Assembly (NCBI GenBank): GCA_963691655.1
Contig: OY829326.1
Location: 60,009,776-60,073,775 of the forward strand
Direction of reading: 5' to 3'
Length of the DNA stretch: 64,000 nucleotides
From: Toxonevra muliebris
Lineage: Eukaryota > Arthropoda > Insecta > Diptera > Pallopteridae
In this document: in pieces, positions 1-12,289 of the stretch
Numbering within the stretch: the first letter of the stretch is position 1
How the letters are laid out: each line of letters opens with the position of its first letter
Made by a program: the position numbers and the translations under genes
The notes under the pieces: generated by a model
The model's database searches: none
What the model saw: the letters and a program-made list of their open reading frames with translations, nothing else
Told to the model about the DNA's origin: nothing

Positions 1-2
1 AT

Positions 3-536
3 GAGCCGAAACCGAAAAAACCGCGCCAAAGCAAATCGAAAATCAAGGTGATGCTGACCGTTTTCTTCGATATTCGTGGTGTTGTTCATTCGGAATTCTT
101 ACCGGAGGGCCAAACCGTCAATAAAGAATATTATCTTGGCGTTATGAGGCGTTTGAGAGAGAATGTTCGTCGCAAAAGACCAGATTTGTAGCGGAACTAC
201 TGTTGGATTTTGCACCACGATAATGCACCAGCGCACAAAGCGATCATTGTGAACGAGTTTTTGAACAAAAATTCAACAAATATCATCGAACAACCACCGT
301 ACTCTCCAGATATGGCCCCGTGTGACTTTTTCCTGTTTCCAAAACTCAAATTACCACTTCGTTGAACCCGTTTTGAGAGCATTGAAGACATCAAAACTAA
401 TTCGCAACGAGAACTGAAGGCCATCCCGGAATATAGCTTTAAAAAGTGTTTCGATGATTGGATTGTTCGTTGGAAGAAGTGTATTGCCTCAGAAGGGGCC
501 TATTTTGAAGGGGATATAATAAATTTAGATGATTGA
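3..536 (+). pseudogene. mariner transposase, C-terminal two thirds, decayed
   Basis: One frame reads as the catalytic part of a mariner (IS630-Tc1-mariner superfamily) transposase, cut off by the window start. Visible blocks are VMLTVFFDIRGVVHSEFLP, then ILHHDNAPAH with the second catalytic aspartate, then PPYSPDMAPCDFFLFPKLK with the third. The spacing between them is 34 residues, the DD34D pattern of mariners. The end reads ASEGAYFEGD, as in mariner C-termini. Two in-frame stops break it, a TAG near 189 after RRKRPDL and a TGA near 363 after KLPLR, so it cannot make transposase. No convincing 3' terminal inverted repeat was found just after the stop. Family call is secure; subfamily is not assigned. 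Confidence 0.9.
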
Positions 537-859
537 TAAGTTGTTTGTGTTTTATTTCGGGTACTTATTTGACAGAATGTATACTATATTGAGTGGACTG
601 TGAACGTCCACAAATATAGGTAACATATTATGGAGCAATTGCTGTAAGCCAATTGTGGTATGCTTTCGCTCATTAATGACGTTATTTTTTCGCACGACTT
701 CTGCGGCATATCATCTCGCCAAATTGGCAAAGTTTAGTAAGTAATTAATGTCTAATGTTTTATAACTTTAGAGATAGTAAAAAAGTTAGATAATTGATTC
801 TTATTTTTTAGCAAAATCAAAATGTTGTTGATGATGTTAGAATTTACTGGTGGGAATGA

Positions 860-1391
860 TCAGGTAGCTTGGGCGGTTTAAGTCCGACAGAGCACCTCTG
901 TCATAAAACGAAACAGAAAGTTGCTCAAAATATGCAAAAGAATAAAAAATCCCTTGTTGGAGTTCTGAAAAAAGTTTGGTATTAAAAAAATAACGAATGA
1001 TATGCTTAAAGTGCTTGTCGACCCTATGCCATTCAAGATAACGCCCATAAGAAATGCTCAGAGAGGGGCGCCATTAAACTAAACAATTTTGCTTATGACT
1101 CTATTATTAATAAATAAATGGTTTACACCTTCCAAAAAAAACAATTATTTTTATTTTTACATACTTTTAATCAATACCCTCAAAAACGTGAAATTTCTTC
1201 CATATTTTTGTTTTGATTAAAAAGTAATAAAATTTGTGTGTATGTATGATGTTTCTTTTGCAATTTTGTTCATTTTGTTCCCAAAATTAAAGAAAAAAAA
1301 TTACATTCACTAAAACAAAGTCAGGTTTAGGTCCCACTTTAAACGATTTTCTTGAAATTGGTGGGTGGTGCGGTTTTTGTGACCGCCAGTG
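860..1391 (+). pseudogene. Tc1-like transposase C-terminus with 3' terminal repeat
   Basis: Residues corresponding to EHLCHKTKQKVAQ, then NKKSLVGVLKKVW, then ITNDMLKVLVDPMP and a final RGAPLN follow the C-terminal pattern of Tc1-like transposases (IEHLW..LK..V, W..I...L..LV.SMP.R...RGG.T). One frameshift after KKVW is needed. About 310 bases downstream the sequence GTGACCGCCAGTG lies against a TA (1392-1393), as expected of a Tc1-type terminal repeat, so the element probably ends at 1391. The catalytic aspartates and the 5' half are missing. It is a dead copy. Confidence 0.65.
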
Positions 1392-1393
1392 TA

Positions 1394-4221
1394 TTTTCTC
1401 TACACACTAAATTAAATAGTATGCCATATTAGTTTCAACTTGAATTTTATTGAATCTAAGAGGAAATTGAATCAGAAAACATAAGAAATATAAGAATAGA
1501 TAGCATATAAATGAAGACATACATATACACGTATGTATGTGTGTATGCAATAAAGTGTGTATGCGTATGTGTATGCATCAATAAAACAATGCGGAATATT
1601 AGTTTGCACGTCATTTGCTTTGACTTCAATTTCCGGTGGAATCACTATGCTGCAATCCACTCAAGCAAATATCGATGAAAATTAAAATCTTGCAGTTGGT
1701 TTTTTTTATTGCGATAACATCGTGGTTGTTGGAGAATATGGTTTGACGACGCCAGTCGCGATGAAAGAAGACATGCTTTCATGATTGCTGAAACGGAAGT
1801 GGAAGATAATAAAAATAGCAAAACTGAAAAGCGTAGGCAAAAAGCAATAAGTGAGTATGCAATTTTACTTGAATAAGGAAAGATGCTGCTGTCATAGAGA
1901 ATGCGAATTTTAAAAAATATTATTGGAAAATTTTTACTACCTTCGGTTTTATTATTATTTTTTTTTTTTTGTTTTTTTGTTCGATTGTTTTCTGCTTTTC
2001 ATTATTGCTTGATATGCAAATAATAATGCAGGTTTTCTGGTATGCTTTCAACTACTCATTTACAAAGATTTAACTGACGTTTCTTTTATGCTTGTGCTTG
2101 TGCTTGTTTTATTGTACCTACATACCTTCATTGAACGCTGCTGACATATGTTAAACCTTAAGTAGCGCAATTACGGCATGTTGACACACAAAAAAGACCA
2201 ACTATAAACGGTAAACGACAAGGTCGTCGACGACAGATGTTTAATTAAAATCGTTTTGCATTGTGCGAGTGTGCGTATTTATGTGTGTGTGTGCAAAAGA
2301 ATTTTCACACACACCCACCGTAGAACGTGAGCTACATGAGAAATGGGCCACACAAAAACTGTGGATAAAAAAGAAAAACTACACGCTTTCATGTGCCTTC
2401 ATTTATAAGCACACAAATTAAATTGACTTTGACTTTTACTCATAGCGCTAGCGTTCGCCAGAAACTTGTTCACCTACTTACTTCAACCTTCAATGCCGCC
2501 AGCATTGCTCACATTAATTTTACTACTACTACTACTACTGCAACTGATGATAAGCACCATTTTAGTTTCATTTCGATTTATGTAAATGCCAGTAAGTTAG
2601 TAGTCGGAGAAATGAATTTCACAAAAAAATTTCGGCAGCAAATAATGCAAATTATTTTTCATAATTTTTTACATTCCATTTTTTATTACTTTTTATTTAG
2701 TTTATTTTTTTTTTATTATTATTATTGTTTTCTTCATTGAAGGAACTTTATAACAGAATTTGCATACAGCAATTATGCCTCAGGCATTTTACAAATATTT
2801 AACAAAAAATTCCACTAAAAATGAAAAATGACAGAAAAAAATGTTTGTGTTTAAACAAAAAAAGTTTATTTTTTTCCTCAAAAATAGAAATTTAATTAAT
2901 CATGGTCACTCAAGTGCAGCATGGATTAAAAACTTTTCATAACTTGCATTTTTCATTTAACTTGCTGTGTTGGTTTTTGTTTCCTTCACGTTGGATGACA
3001 AAGCAATTCAATTACAGTTTATTATGTGAAAATTATAGATGAAACAATTAACCAAAATGAATTATATGCAGAATTGATAGTTGGTATATGTATTAAGTGA
3101 ATTTCTTTTTAACAATTTGGTATAAATGATGTATTCCAGATACTTTAAATACTTTAGTATATTTTCGGGTTTTTGGTGGTTTTCCACTAATTGAGAAAAA
3201 ACCACATCGTCAGTTTTCGCAGGTTTCGCAGTTTATAGTTTTTAGCTCTGTATCAAGATTTCTAATATCAGCAGATTTAACTTCACCTAAGTTGCTGAAA
3301 GACACTTGGCTTATTATTTATTTTGAAGGGGTTTTCCGAAATAGACTACGTATGGCTACTTTTCGTTCTCTTTGCGAGATTTAAAAACTTGCATAGGGGG
3401 TAAGTACTTTCCAGACCTCTTTAATTACTCAGTAAAACATGCAACCAGTATCATTTTGGTGTGATCAACTGTGTTTTCCGACATTTGGAAATGTGCATGA
3501 TAAATTTGTTTTTAACCCTTCGATGGGCACTTCTTTAGGAGGCGCTAACATAACCTCCTGGGCTTTATAGGGCCCAGTGAATAAAACGATAGTTATGGCC
3601 TATTACAGCATATTATTGCTCAAAATTTATATAGGGTTTTGTTCACTAAATATTCTGCTATAGTTTCAGAGAGCATAGCGTAAATGAGGGTAATTCGGAT
3701 CGATGTATATAATTCGGCTCGATTTTGTTTTTCTTTGGTATTTTTTAAAATTACGTCCTTTTTCAAAACGAACCAAAATTATTTCCTCTTTCTAATGGTA
3801 TGCAACACTTATTTCAATTATCTAATAACTAATCAGTTGTGAGCGAAAAAAACAAAGAGTGAGCATGTTTTCATACAAAGCCTTAGCAAATCGATCACAA
3901 ATTGTCACCAGAAAACAGTTCCCGAAAAAAAGTTTGGCAAAATCTTTTTAAAACGATTAAAACTCACTGCATTTACGAACAAAATTAAAAGAAATTTCTG
4001 GTGTTTCTAATGGTTTGGCGGTATACTGTATATAAAAACTCAAATACCAGTTCTTTTGTTATAAATAGATACTTTTTGCTTCATTTATACTGTTTATATA
4101 TATTGAAATCGGTTAACTACGTCAACACTTACGGCAAATCATTGCTGACATGTGGCAAACACATGTAAAATACTGATATAAAGTTTTCTGAAAAGTTTAA
4201 ATTACCCAGGAATTCAATTAT
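1394..4221. other. AT-rich non-coding stretch with microsatellites
   Basis: Apart from the weak exon candidate at 1735-1850, this stretch holds only low-complexity DNA. There is a degenerate TATG/TGTG tract near 1515-1575, a long T run near 1960-1980, CA/TG runs near 2280-2320, an ACT triplet run near 2521-2540 and a TTA-rich run near 2700-2735. A 115-codon open frame at 2393-2740 is made of these repeats and ends in phenylalanine/tyrosine homopolymer, so it is not called as a gene. Confidence 0.6.
1735..1850 (+). CDS. weak candidate internal exon, product unknown
   Basis: An open frame reading WFDDASRDERRHAF, then MIAETEVEDNKNSK, then TEKRRQKAI runs into a strong 5' splice consensus, GTGAGT at 1851. 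The possible acceptor at 1731-1734 (TTGGAG) is poor, and a better one (TCTTGCAG at 1694) does not keep this frame open. The peptide is hydrophilic and charged, unlike its AT-rich surroundings, but short. No family is recognised. It could be chance or a transposon fragment. Confidence 0.18.
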
Positions 4222-4230
4222 TCGCTCTCA

Positions 4231-4432
4231 TTAATTGATATCACTCATACGTCGTGTATGCCACACAAAAAAAAACCATCGGTTTGAATTTTTCATTCGA
4301 ACACAATTGATGAAACGAAACAGTTCATTTCATGTTGCAGAGATTTCAATTTCAATCGAAAAGGAAATTTATGTCGAAGCTAAATATATTTTTCCCTACT
4401 TTCATACACGACGTATGAGTGACATCAATTAA
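4231..4432. mobile_element. ~200 bp MITE with 30-bp terminal inverted repeats
   Basis: The 30 bases at 4231-4260 (starting TTAATTGATATCACTCATAC) are the reverse complement of 4403-4432 with one mismatch. Similarity probably runs some ten bases further out on each side. The ~140-base interior is non-coding. The frame spanning it is just the two arms read through. The superfamily cannot be assigned because no clear target duplication is visible. Confidence 0.75.
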
Positions 4433-6950
4433 AGTGAGTTGCGTACATCACTTGAATTTAACTATTAATTAGAAAGATTGCAAAAATTCTAATTTCGTAT
4501 TAAAACTTAAGGATTTCATTCTTTGTCAACCAACTAAACTACATAGTAACCTTTGAATTCTTAGTCGAAGCAAAAAAAAAAAAAAATAATTCCATTCGGT
4601 ATAAGCAAATTAATTAAACTCTATTTGCCAAGGTAATAAAGAAAGAAATCGCTTAGGAAATAATCATCACGATTTATAAATTAGTTTAGTTTTCTTGCTT
4701 TTCGTTTGCAAATGAGAGATGCTGGTGAATAAAAGAAGCAAAAACGACACAAATAAACTTAAATATGTCAAAGGCAATCAGGCGAGTTGCTAGGTTGGTA
4801 GGCAGTTAGATACGTTAGAAGATAAATAGCTAGGCAATTTAAGATAGTAGATTGATAAGCTAAACTGATTTATGAGCATAAATATGCCAGCGAATTGTAG
4901 AACATTTTCAAAATTAAGAAAGGTATTACGTTACCTTCAGTTCTCACTTGCAGTTCACTTTTATGACTTTGTCAACACACGTAGCTAAAGTAGTAAAAGT
5001 ATTCAAGCTTTTCTCTTCTGCATCACAATCAGAAAACATAGAAAATTCTATGGAGAAGTGACATATTGAAGTAATTTCCTTTCTTCAATGTCATCACCAC
5101 CGCGTTCTATGCGACTGCAATTTTGAGATTGTTAACTTCTCTGCTGACCAACTGACCAACAAATGTGTAATAATGTTCAAGCTCACTTTCGTTCGCCTCC
5201 ATTTACTACTACATATATATGCATACACACACACAGAACACATTTGCAATTTTTCAATTCGAACTTAATTTTGTGAATGTCGTTGCAATCTCGTAGAATT
5301 ACACATCGCAGTCACAGTCGTCGTCGTCGCCGTTGTCGTTCTTGTCATTCACATATGTGTGTGCAGCATGTCCGTCTGTCCATTCATCCATCCATCCTCT
5401 CTTCATTCGTTTTCTCAGTCCATATAATTTTTGTAGGCCACCGCAATAATTTGTCAATGTCAAAATTTTGCTTTGCAGTTTACAACAGGAAAACAACAAC
5501 AACACAGAAAACAAACAAACAAACAAACGCACTAATGTCACACTCACATTGGGACATCAGTGTGTTCCATTGAACTCAACTCAATGACTCGTCATTCAGG
5601 TTAGAAATTCAATGATTCAACTTTAAAATTTTGAAGCTTTTTCACTAACTATATATGTTCATGTTTTCCCCTCCCATTATTTCTTTAAATAATTTATTTA
5701 TACTGCAGACATTATTCAATTAATTTAATTGCTTCTTCTGTTTCGTCTAAAAATTTTGCATTTAATTGGTTTGATTTAATTTCAACGGCTTGAATTTTTC
5801 CACCTTTGCAATTCAAATCAAAAATTTTCTCACACTCATACTAGAAATGCTAGTGTTAAGTTGTAATCAGAGAAGAAATGATGGTAGGAAGGATGAGGAT
5901 ACATTCATAGATATTAATTTCCACTTTCATAATGCATTATTGCTGCTTGTGTACACAAACGGAAAAAAAAACTCACACACACACACTCTCACACACAGCT
6001 ACTTGCTGCTCTAATTTAAATTACATTACTGTAATTTATGCAATATTCAAGATAAATTATTTCTATTGAAAATACTTATTTATGTAAGGTTGAAATTTAG
6101 GAAAGGGCATGGAGGGCAAATTATATAAAATCAATTAAAATTTATTGCATGAAAACTTCAGAAGAATATGGTTTAAATTTATAATTTCTAGTGCACTTAC
6201 GTGTTTGTGATTCATTGCTTAGTACATTATTGAGCTACGTGTTACATTGTGGCTTCAAATTCCTGGTAAGGTAGAAAACTGAGAACTCGCCTGTGCTGTG
6301 TCACATCTTGATAGCAAATTGAAAATTTTTAAAGAGAGTTCAACTTTTATCAATTGATGTAGATTACTTAATTCTTAGGTAATAGAATTCAATTTAAAAA
6401 ATTTAAGTAAAAAAGGTTATGGTATATGACATAGGAGCTCGATTCAAAAGAGTTGATCTCTTTGATTTTCAAATTTTCCACCCCACCCCATACTTTCTGT
6501 TATAGTTTCTTTCCTGGAAATGTATATTTTTCTACCTGTAAAAAGTGATACCTCAAGGAAGAAGCTTCCTTGAGGAGCTGATATGTGAACTTAGTTGAAA
6601 TGTCTACAGACAATACTGTGAGAGCAAGCCAACGATTAATCATGCAATGAAAAATACAAATACAAGATTCACCTTGATAAGGAGACCAAAAAACAGTTGA
6701 AGGATACCGTAAAGCCTTAGATGACGAGCTACGCTGTTCAAGTAGGAAAACCTACTATAACACATTATAATTTAAAAGAGATAGTTCAGAACCCACTTCA
6801 TTCCGTTAGCAAAGCAAATGAATAATAATTTTTGATTGCAGTTATTAAATAATATATTTGACTCCAAAATAAAAAATGCAGTTAGAAATCATTTTTGAGT
6901 CACCGTTTGGTTATTCATTTAGAAAAGTCTTTTTTGGAGTCAAGGGATTG
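4433..6950. other. AT-rich non-coding stretch
   Basis: Nothing gene-like was found. It contains short CA tracts (5224-5236, 5968-5998), an AAAC/CAA tract (5490-5525) and a TCG-rich patch (5310-5345) that creates overlapping low-complexity frames on both strands. An imperfect hairpin TCAAGGAAGAAGCTTCCTTGA lies near 6553-6574. Confidence 0.5.
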
Positions 6951-6984
6951 TAATTATTTTTTTGAAATCATGGGAATACAAATC

Positions 6985-7200
6985 TTATGACTCCAAAATC
7001 ATGATTGATTTGAAGTCATTTGGAGTCACTTGATTACCCTTAGAATCACTTGAAGTCACATCCAGTCACTTGGAGTCAATTGAAGTCTGTTGGAGTTAAT
7101 TGGGATTTTGAAGTCGATTGGAGTCACTTGAAGTTATTTGGAGTCAATCCCCAATTGAAGTCATTTGGGGATGTGAAGGTCAATTGATTGGAAGTTATTG
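6985..7200. repeat. degenerate minisatellite, ~10-20 bp unit (TTGGAGTCA/TTGAAGTCA)
   Basis: The words GGAGTCA, GAAGTCA and TTGGAGTCAATTGAAGTC recur irregularly across about 215 bases, with both GTCAC and GTCAAT variants. Stray copies begin earlier, near 6895-6940. It is a diverged short tandem array with no coding content. Confidence 0.75.
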
Positions 7201-7820
7201 TTACATTTAATTTGATTTTCCCCAGATCGAGAATTGTATCTTCTCTCATAAATGGGTAATCAATAAATAATCAGGTTTCTCAAGTTTTCGGTTTTAAAAT
7301 ACGAAAATATAAAACTGCACTTTTTGCAGTATTTATGAGAGAAACAGTTTGAGAGGCTTGAGCATTTATGAGAGAAGATTCAGTTTGAATTCTGTTGTAT
7401 TTAATGAATAGGACTATTCACGATCTGGTAAAAATGATCTTAGACAAGTTCAATCAATTATTGTGACATTACTTAGACAACTTAATCAAGATTAGTATCT
7501 ATGTGTTGCCTAAAGTTTCTGAAATAATAGCAGTGGCACTCTTAAAACAGCTAATGGGCCTACTTTTCTCGACCATCGACGTGCCACGGGAGAGTTTCCG
7601 TGCTGGTTCCTCTCTTTCGCACCGAATGGGAGCGTACGGTAAAATATTATCGCTATAAAAAGGGAAAATACAAGAAGTTGAAACTTGATCAACAAGGGCT
7701 AACAGCCTTATTCATGGGGCTGCTCAGTAAGGAGGAGTTAAAAAAGAGACAAGAAATCTTTGTTGAATTTTCAGGATTGACGAAGGGGAAATCTCTTCTA
7801 GAGCATTAAAATATGTAACC

Positions 7821-8650
7821 AAATGATCAGAAGAGAGGGAGAAATATCATCAAAACAGAGGAAAAAAATGATCAGAATAGAGAAAAAAGTGATCAGAACA
7901 GAGGAAGAAAAGTCATTAAAACAGAGGAAGAAGAATCATCAAAACAGAGAAAGAAAAATTATCAGAACAGAGGAAAAAAAAGAACAGAGAAGAAAAATCA
8001 CCAGAACAGAGGAAGAAAAGACATAAGAACGGAGGAAAAAAAATTGTCAGAATAGAGGAAGAAAAATCATCGGAATAGAAGAAAAAAAGGAACAGAACAG
8101 AGGAAGGAAAATCATCAGAACAGAGGAAGAAAAAATCATCAGACAAAGGAAAAAGAATTATCCGAACAGAGAAAGAAAAATCATCACAACTGAGATAGAA
8201 AAATTATCAGAGCAGAGAAAGAAAAATCATCAGAATATATGAAGAAAATCGTCAGAATAGAGGAAGAGAAAATCAACAGAATAGAGGAAGAAAAATGATT
8301 AGAACAGAGGAAGAAAAATCATCAGAACAAAGAAGAAGAATCACCAGAACAGAGGAAGAAAAGTCATAAGAACAAAAGAAGAAAAATTGTCCGAATAGAG
8401 GAAGAAAAATCATCGGAATAGAGGAAAAAAAGGAACAGAACAGAGGAAGGAAAATCATCAGAACAGAGGAAGAGAAAATCATCAGAACAAAGGAAGAAGA
8501 ATTATCCGAACAGAGAAAGAAAAATCATTAGAATTTATGAAGAAAATCGTCCGAATAGAGGAAGAGAAAATCATCATAATAGAGAGAAAAAAATGATCAG
8601 AACAGAGGAAGAAAAATGATCAAAACAGAGGAAGAAAAATCATCAAAAAT
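7821..8650. repeat. GA-rich minisatellite, ~21-25 bp unit, with a higher-order duplication
   Basis: Some 35 imperfect copies of the unit ATCATCAGAACAGAGGAAGA(AAA) fill about 830 bases. A longer block near 8058-8180 is repeated near 8401-8525 at a ~343 bp offset. It includes the same rare variants in the same order (ATCATCGGAATAG, then GGAACAGAACAG, then GAATTATCCGAAC). Charged or serine/phenylalanine-rich open frames on both strands here are products of the repeat and are not genes. Confidence 0.95.
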
Positions 8651-8869
8651 ATAAAATATGTCTATTAAAGATAAGAGGATACAAAAATCAAAAAATTGGA
8701 AGAATCGGATTATCCAGGGGTTGTCTACCGCTCTATAGCTATTTTTTTTTTTCAACCTTTAATAAATTACAAACAACTCAATATAGAAGCATGAAATTTA
8801 GTGTCATGATTGTGGAAGACCTAAGTAACCATAATTTCAAAACAAACCGATTCTATCAAGACCCATTAA

Positions 8870-9055
8870 AATTCGAGCGTCAAAGGGTTAAAGCTATTAA
8901 ACAATACAAATGAAGACTCATCAGTAAAGATGACGTTGCTCCGATCTCGACTCAAATTCTGTGCTCATGTCAAACGTTTTGCAATATGCTTTTTGGTCAA
9001 TAATGATTTTACGTTGGTCGTTTCTTCACAGTTGCCTGATTCCAAAAGTCTTTAC
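8870..9055 (-). pseudogene. Tc1-like transposase fragment around the first catalytic Asp
   Basis: The reverse strand reads KSLLTKKHIAKRL, a stop, AQNLSRDRSN, then VIFTDESSFVLF. This is the block of Tc1-like transposases carrying the first DDE aspartate (FTDES). In-frame stops and the absence of the remaining domains mark it as a fossil. No terminal repeats were identified. Confidence 0.6.
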
Positions 9056-10093
9056 CTAATTATAAATGTTAATCTGTTGCTATGTTTTTTGGATAGTTGA
9101 TGTTGGGGTTCGCTAAGGGTAAGCGTTGGTTTTTTTCATATAAGCTAAGTTTTTTTTTTACCTAGATGAGTGTGTGTAGCTTTTCAGTGTTCAAGTATCA
9201 ATCCTGAATAAAAATCAACAGTTCTAGAGTATCGGTTTTACGGTACACCCTAGAGCGTTGATTCTAGTAAGCAACAGATCAAAATTTATTATTTAACCCT
9301 CTCAAGATTTTCGTACATATATGTGTACATGAATTTGAACATTTTTCCTGACTTTGATTTAAATGCCAACCAAACAATTTTAATATTGGCGTCTTTGTTA
9401 TTTTTTTCCTCTAACGTTTAGAATTTATGTGGTTACAATCGAAGCATAGCTGTCGAAACTATTGTGACTTTTATGGGACAAAATTATTAAAAATACTATA
9501 TAATAAAAATATTTGTAAAAAAAACAAATTTCTTATGTAGATAGAACCTTCCTCTATCGATAGAGACACATTTTGTATAAGTCGGAGTATTTTAAAGCTC
9601 CCTGAACGTTTTTTTTGTACAAATATGTGTACATCGCGTGCGGCTAAATCTGAACATCTAAAAATTCGTGAATAGTATTTTTTGACTATTTGGGGGCTCC
9701 TAAACATGAAAATCAACATCTTGATTTTTTTCTACCAGTCTTTCAATTCAATTCCTCTGTTAGTTTTCTTGATCTAAAATCTTTAGGAAACCTTATCCTT
9801 TTATTAGAGGTTAATTTATTCAACCAAAATCGAAAAAGCTTAATAAAATCTTTGCTGGCTTACTTAATGTGTGAAAATACGAGCCCTCATGAACGTTTAT
9901 GTAGTGAATTGATTTTTTCCGCTCAAATGTAAATGTAAAAGAATCACCCATACAAGTATAAGCTCTCCAAATGCATTAGTAACGTAATAAACTGGTTTGA
10001 TCCTGGTCATGTTTATGCAAATACTATAGCTAATACCAATGTAGACAGGCACGAAATTATTCAAGTACAACTTTTTTTCATGTTCACATTTTG
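9056..10093. other. non-coding stretch without recognised features
   Basis: AT-rich sequence with two similar motifs (GTACATATATGTGTACAT near 9314 and GTACAAATATGTGTACAT near 9618) about 300 bases apart. Open frames of ~80 codons on both strands overlap each other and show no family resemblance. No gene is called. Confidence 0.4.
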
Positions 10094-10101
10094 TTCTAAA
10101 G

Positions 10102-12281
10102 CAGTGGTTCTCAACTGTTTTCATCCTACGCCCCCCTTTACGAATTCATGGTAAGCGCACGCCTCCCCAACTTTGATTTTCACACCACATTTTTTATGCT
10201 GACTTATTATTTGTTTTAATTAAATCATACCTACCTGGAAAAATATCTAGTTTTTGCCTAGTTTGGAGTTCGTCCTGCATCCAGAAAAATAACCATCTCT
10301 TAAACAAAGAAAAAGTTTCCTCAATTTGAATCCACGAAAATTTCTCTCGTTTATGTAAATTTTCCTGAAAATGAAGAAAAATGTGTTCCTTTCATGCAAC
10401 CATGGTGTTCAATTTGAAGTAAGTTATTTCTTAACTTTTAGAAATTTAGTTGCGGTGCTGCCCACCAATTGCAATAAAATCCCATATTTTAATGAAATTG
10501 TTAAAACAAAAATTAAAAGAAAGTAAGTTAAAAAAGTAAGTAAAATGCAAGCAAATATGGGTGTAGTAAATGGGCATCTACATTTATCATTTTTTCTAAA
10601 ACTTAGTCCTTACAACGCGTCGCTGCATAAACCTGTTTCTTCCAAAAATTTAGTCGCATCAGCATATAAAAACTCAAGCACCATTTGGCTACGAAACAAA
10701 AGTATCAAAATACCATAAAGGGACAAATTACCTTATTTAGAATAAAATAAGGTTGCATTATTAAACTTGCATATTCTTTGTGCAAAGAAAATTAAAGAAA
10801 GAGACGAATATACCAAAAATGTTCTCCATACAAAATTTTGGTACACACTTTACTCTTTTGGCCTTAGCAGACAATCGCGTACGCTTTGCTTTTCTTTTGA
10901 ATTTTTTGGTCGGCGTCTCTATTTCAAGCTAAGCGGTTGTGTTTGTGGCTGTTGGTATAATTTGTGAAAAAAAATTTATAAATATTGTGAAAAAAAAACA
11001 AAATATAATCGAAAGAAATAAATTTCAATAAACTTCAATTTATAATTTTTTGTTGGCCATAAGGAACTTTTGATCATTTCAAGGCGACGACGCCTGTAGT
11101 GTATGTAAAAATACGTATGAATGTAAACTTTAATACTTATTAAAAATAAAATAACAAATGAATACAAGTAAAAAAACATAATTTCTTCTAAATTATTCCT
11201 CAAACGGAGGAAAATTTTACCTAAATTATATACAATTTCTCATGTTGAAATAAAATATTTTTCATTTGAAAAACGCAATTTCTACAAATTGAAGACATAT
11301 TTATTTAATTTATGGAAAACTTCCTTCTTTCAAAGAAACTTTTCTCTAAAATAAAGAAAAATTTCCTCAATTCAAAGAAATGTTGTATATCGAAATGAGG
11401 AAACCGTTTCTATGGCGCCGTTTTTCTTCAGACGAGGTAAGTATTTTTCTGGGTGTGGTTAGTGCGTCGAAGATAAGCTAGACTAGTGAACTTATCTAGT
11501 ATTAAAATTGATCTTTGTGAGGAAAACTACGATGGTGAAATTTTAGTGTGGTCTTAGTTGGAAAATCGCCAGGAAAACCTAACCAAATAATTATTATAAT
11601 AAATCGAACCCATCATACATTATCTAAGAGAAACCAGCCAAGAAACCCACCAAAGGCTAAAAAAAGACTGAAGAAAAAGAAAAAGACAAGAATGACGGTG
11701 ATTTAGAATGAAAACACTTTTAAATACGAATATTTTTCTTCATAAAATTATTTTGAGTGCGTAATTGTATTTTTAAATACATTTTCATAATCTAAATATG
11801 AAATTACTTGTTAATGCCTAGCCAGTGCCTGGCACGCAAGACTCGTTAGAGGCTTGACATGTTGGCTTCATGAAGCAAGGCATTACACTAGCAACACGGC
11901 TTTCTAATTTCCCGACAGGCCTCCCAGACCGATCCTTTCATGAGGCTATAAATGCGTATTTTAAATACATTCGTTTAATGTTACAAACTTCAACATTTAA
12001 TTTTTTTATAAATAATAGTATTAATATTTTGTCACAAAAATTTACAAACAATTAAAAAAAATGGGATTTCTGTTCTTAAAAAGTATTTAAAGTTGAGTTT
12101 TTTGAAAATGATATTTCAATATGCAGCTTTTTACACATAATATGAAAGGAGAAATTATTTGATTAAATACTATAGCATTGCAGAGTACGCAAAAATCTGT
12201 TTATTGGAATGCGTTCGCGCCTCCTTTCAAATCTGTCTACGCCCCTCCAGGGGGGTGCGCCCCATCTCTTGAGAACCACTG
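10102..12281. mobile_element. non-autonomous hAT element with intact 8-bp target duplication
   Basis: The ends are CAGTGGTTCTCAA at 10102 and its reverse complement TTGAGAACCACTG ending at 12281. They are flanked by identical 8-bp duplications TTCTAAAG (10094-10101 and 12282-12289), the hallmark of hAT transposition. Both ends are followed by C-rich subterminal sequence (CTACGCCCCCC and CTACGCCCCTCC). No transposase is present. About 1.18 kb of the interior is a separate nested element (10278-11455). Related copies lie at 20122-20730 and, reversed, at 25210-26402. Confidence 0.93.
10278..11455. mobile_element. element nested inside the hAT copy
   Basis: Imperfect inverted ends CATCCAGAAAAATAACCATC (10278) and a sequence ending at 11455 whose reverse complement is CACCCAGAAAAATACTTACC delimit an insert. 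A second matching block follows at each side: GTTTCCTCAATTTGA inside the left end, and the reverse complement of GGTTTCCTCATTTCG inside the right. The related hAT copies at 20.2 kb and 26.3 kb lack the insert, with sequence continuing from the left flank to the right flank. This supports a later insertion. Superfamily is unassigned; no transposase frame is evident. Confidence 0.6.
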
Positions 12282-12289
12282 TTCTAAAG

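Noticed and set aside
2393..2740. 115-codon open frame on the plus strand
   Set aside because: The sequence is threonine triplets followed by a phenylalanine/tyrosine run from TTA/TTT repeats; no motif, no splice logic.
3390..3410. Donor-like GGGTAAGTA after an open frame DYVWLLFVLFARFKNLHRG
   Set aside because: No credible acceptor and the frame is short and hydrophobic; likely chance.
5277..5573. Overlapping frames of 98 and 82 codons on opposite strands
   Set aside because: Both arise from a TCG/CGT-rich repeat patch and CAA/AAAC runs.
7516..7650. KQLMGLLFSTIDVPRESFRAG, vaguely like the QLMG..P..RV.PSRPF segment of BEL/Pao integrases
   Set aside because: Only one short block, with no catalytic residues or neighbouring domains; resemblance too weak to call.
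7916..8482. Serine/phenylalanine-rich reverse-strand frames of 69-76 codons
   Set aside because: They are translations of the GA-rich minisatellite.
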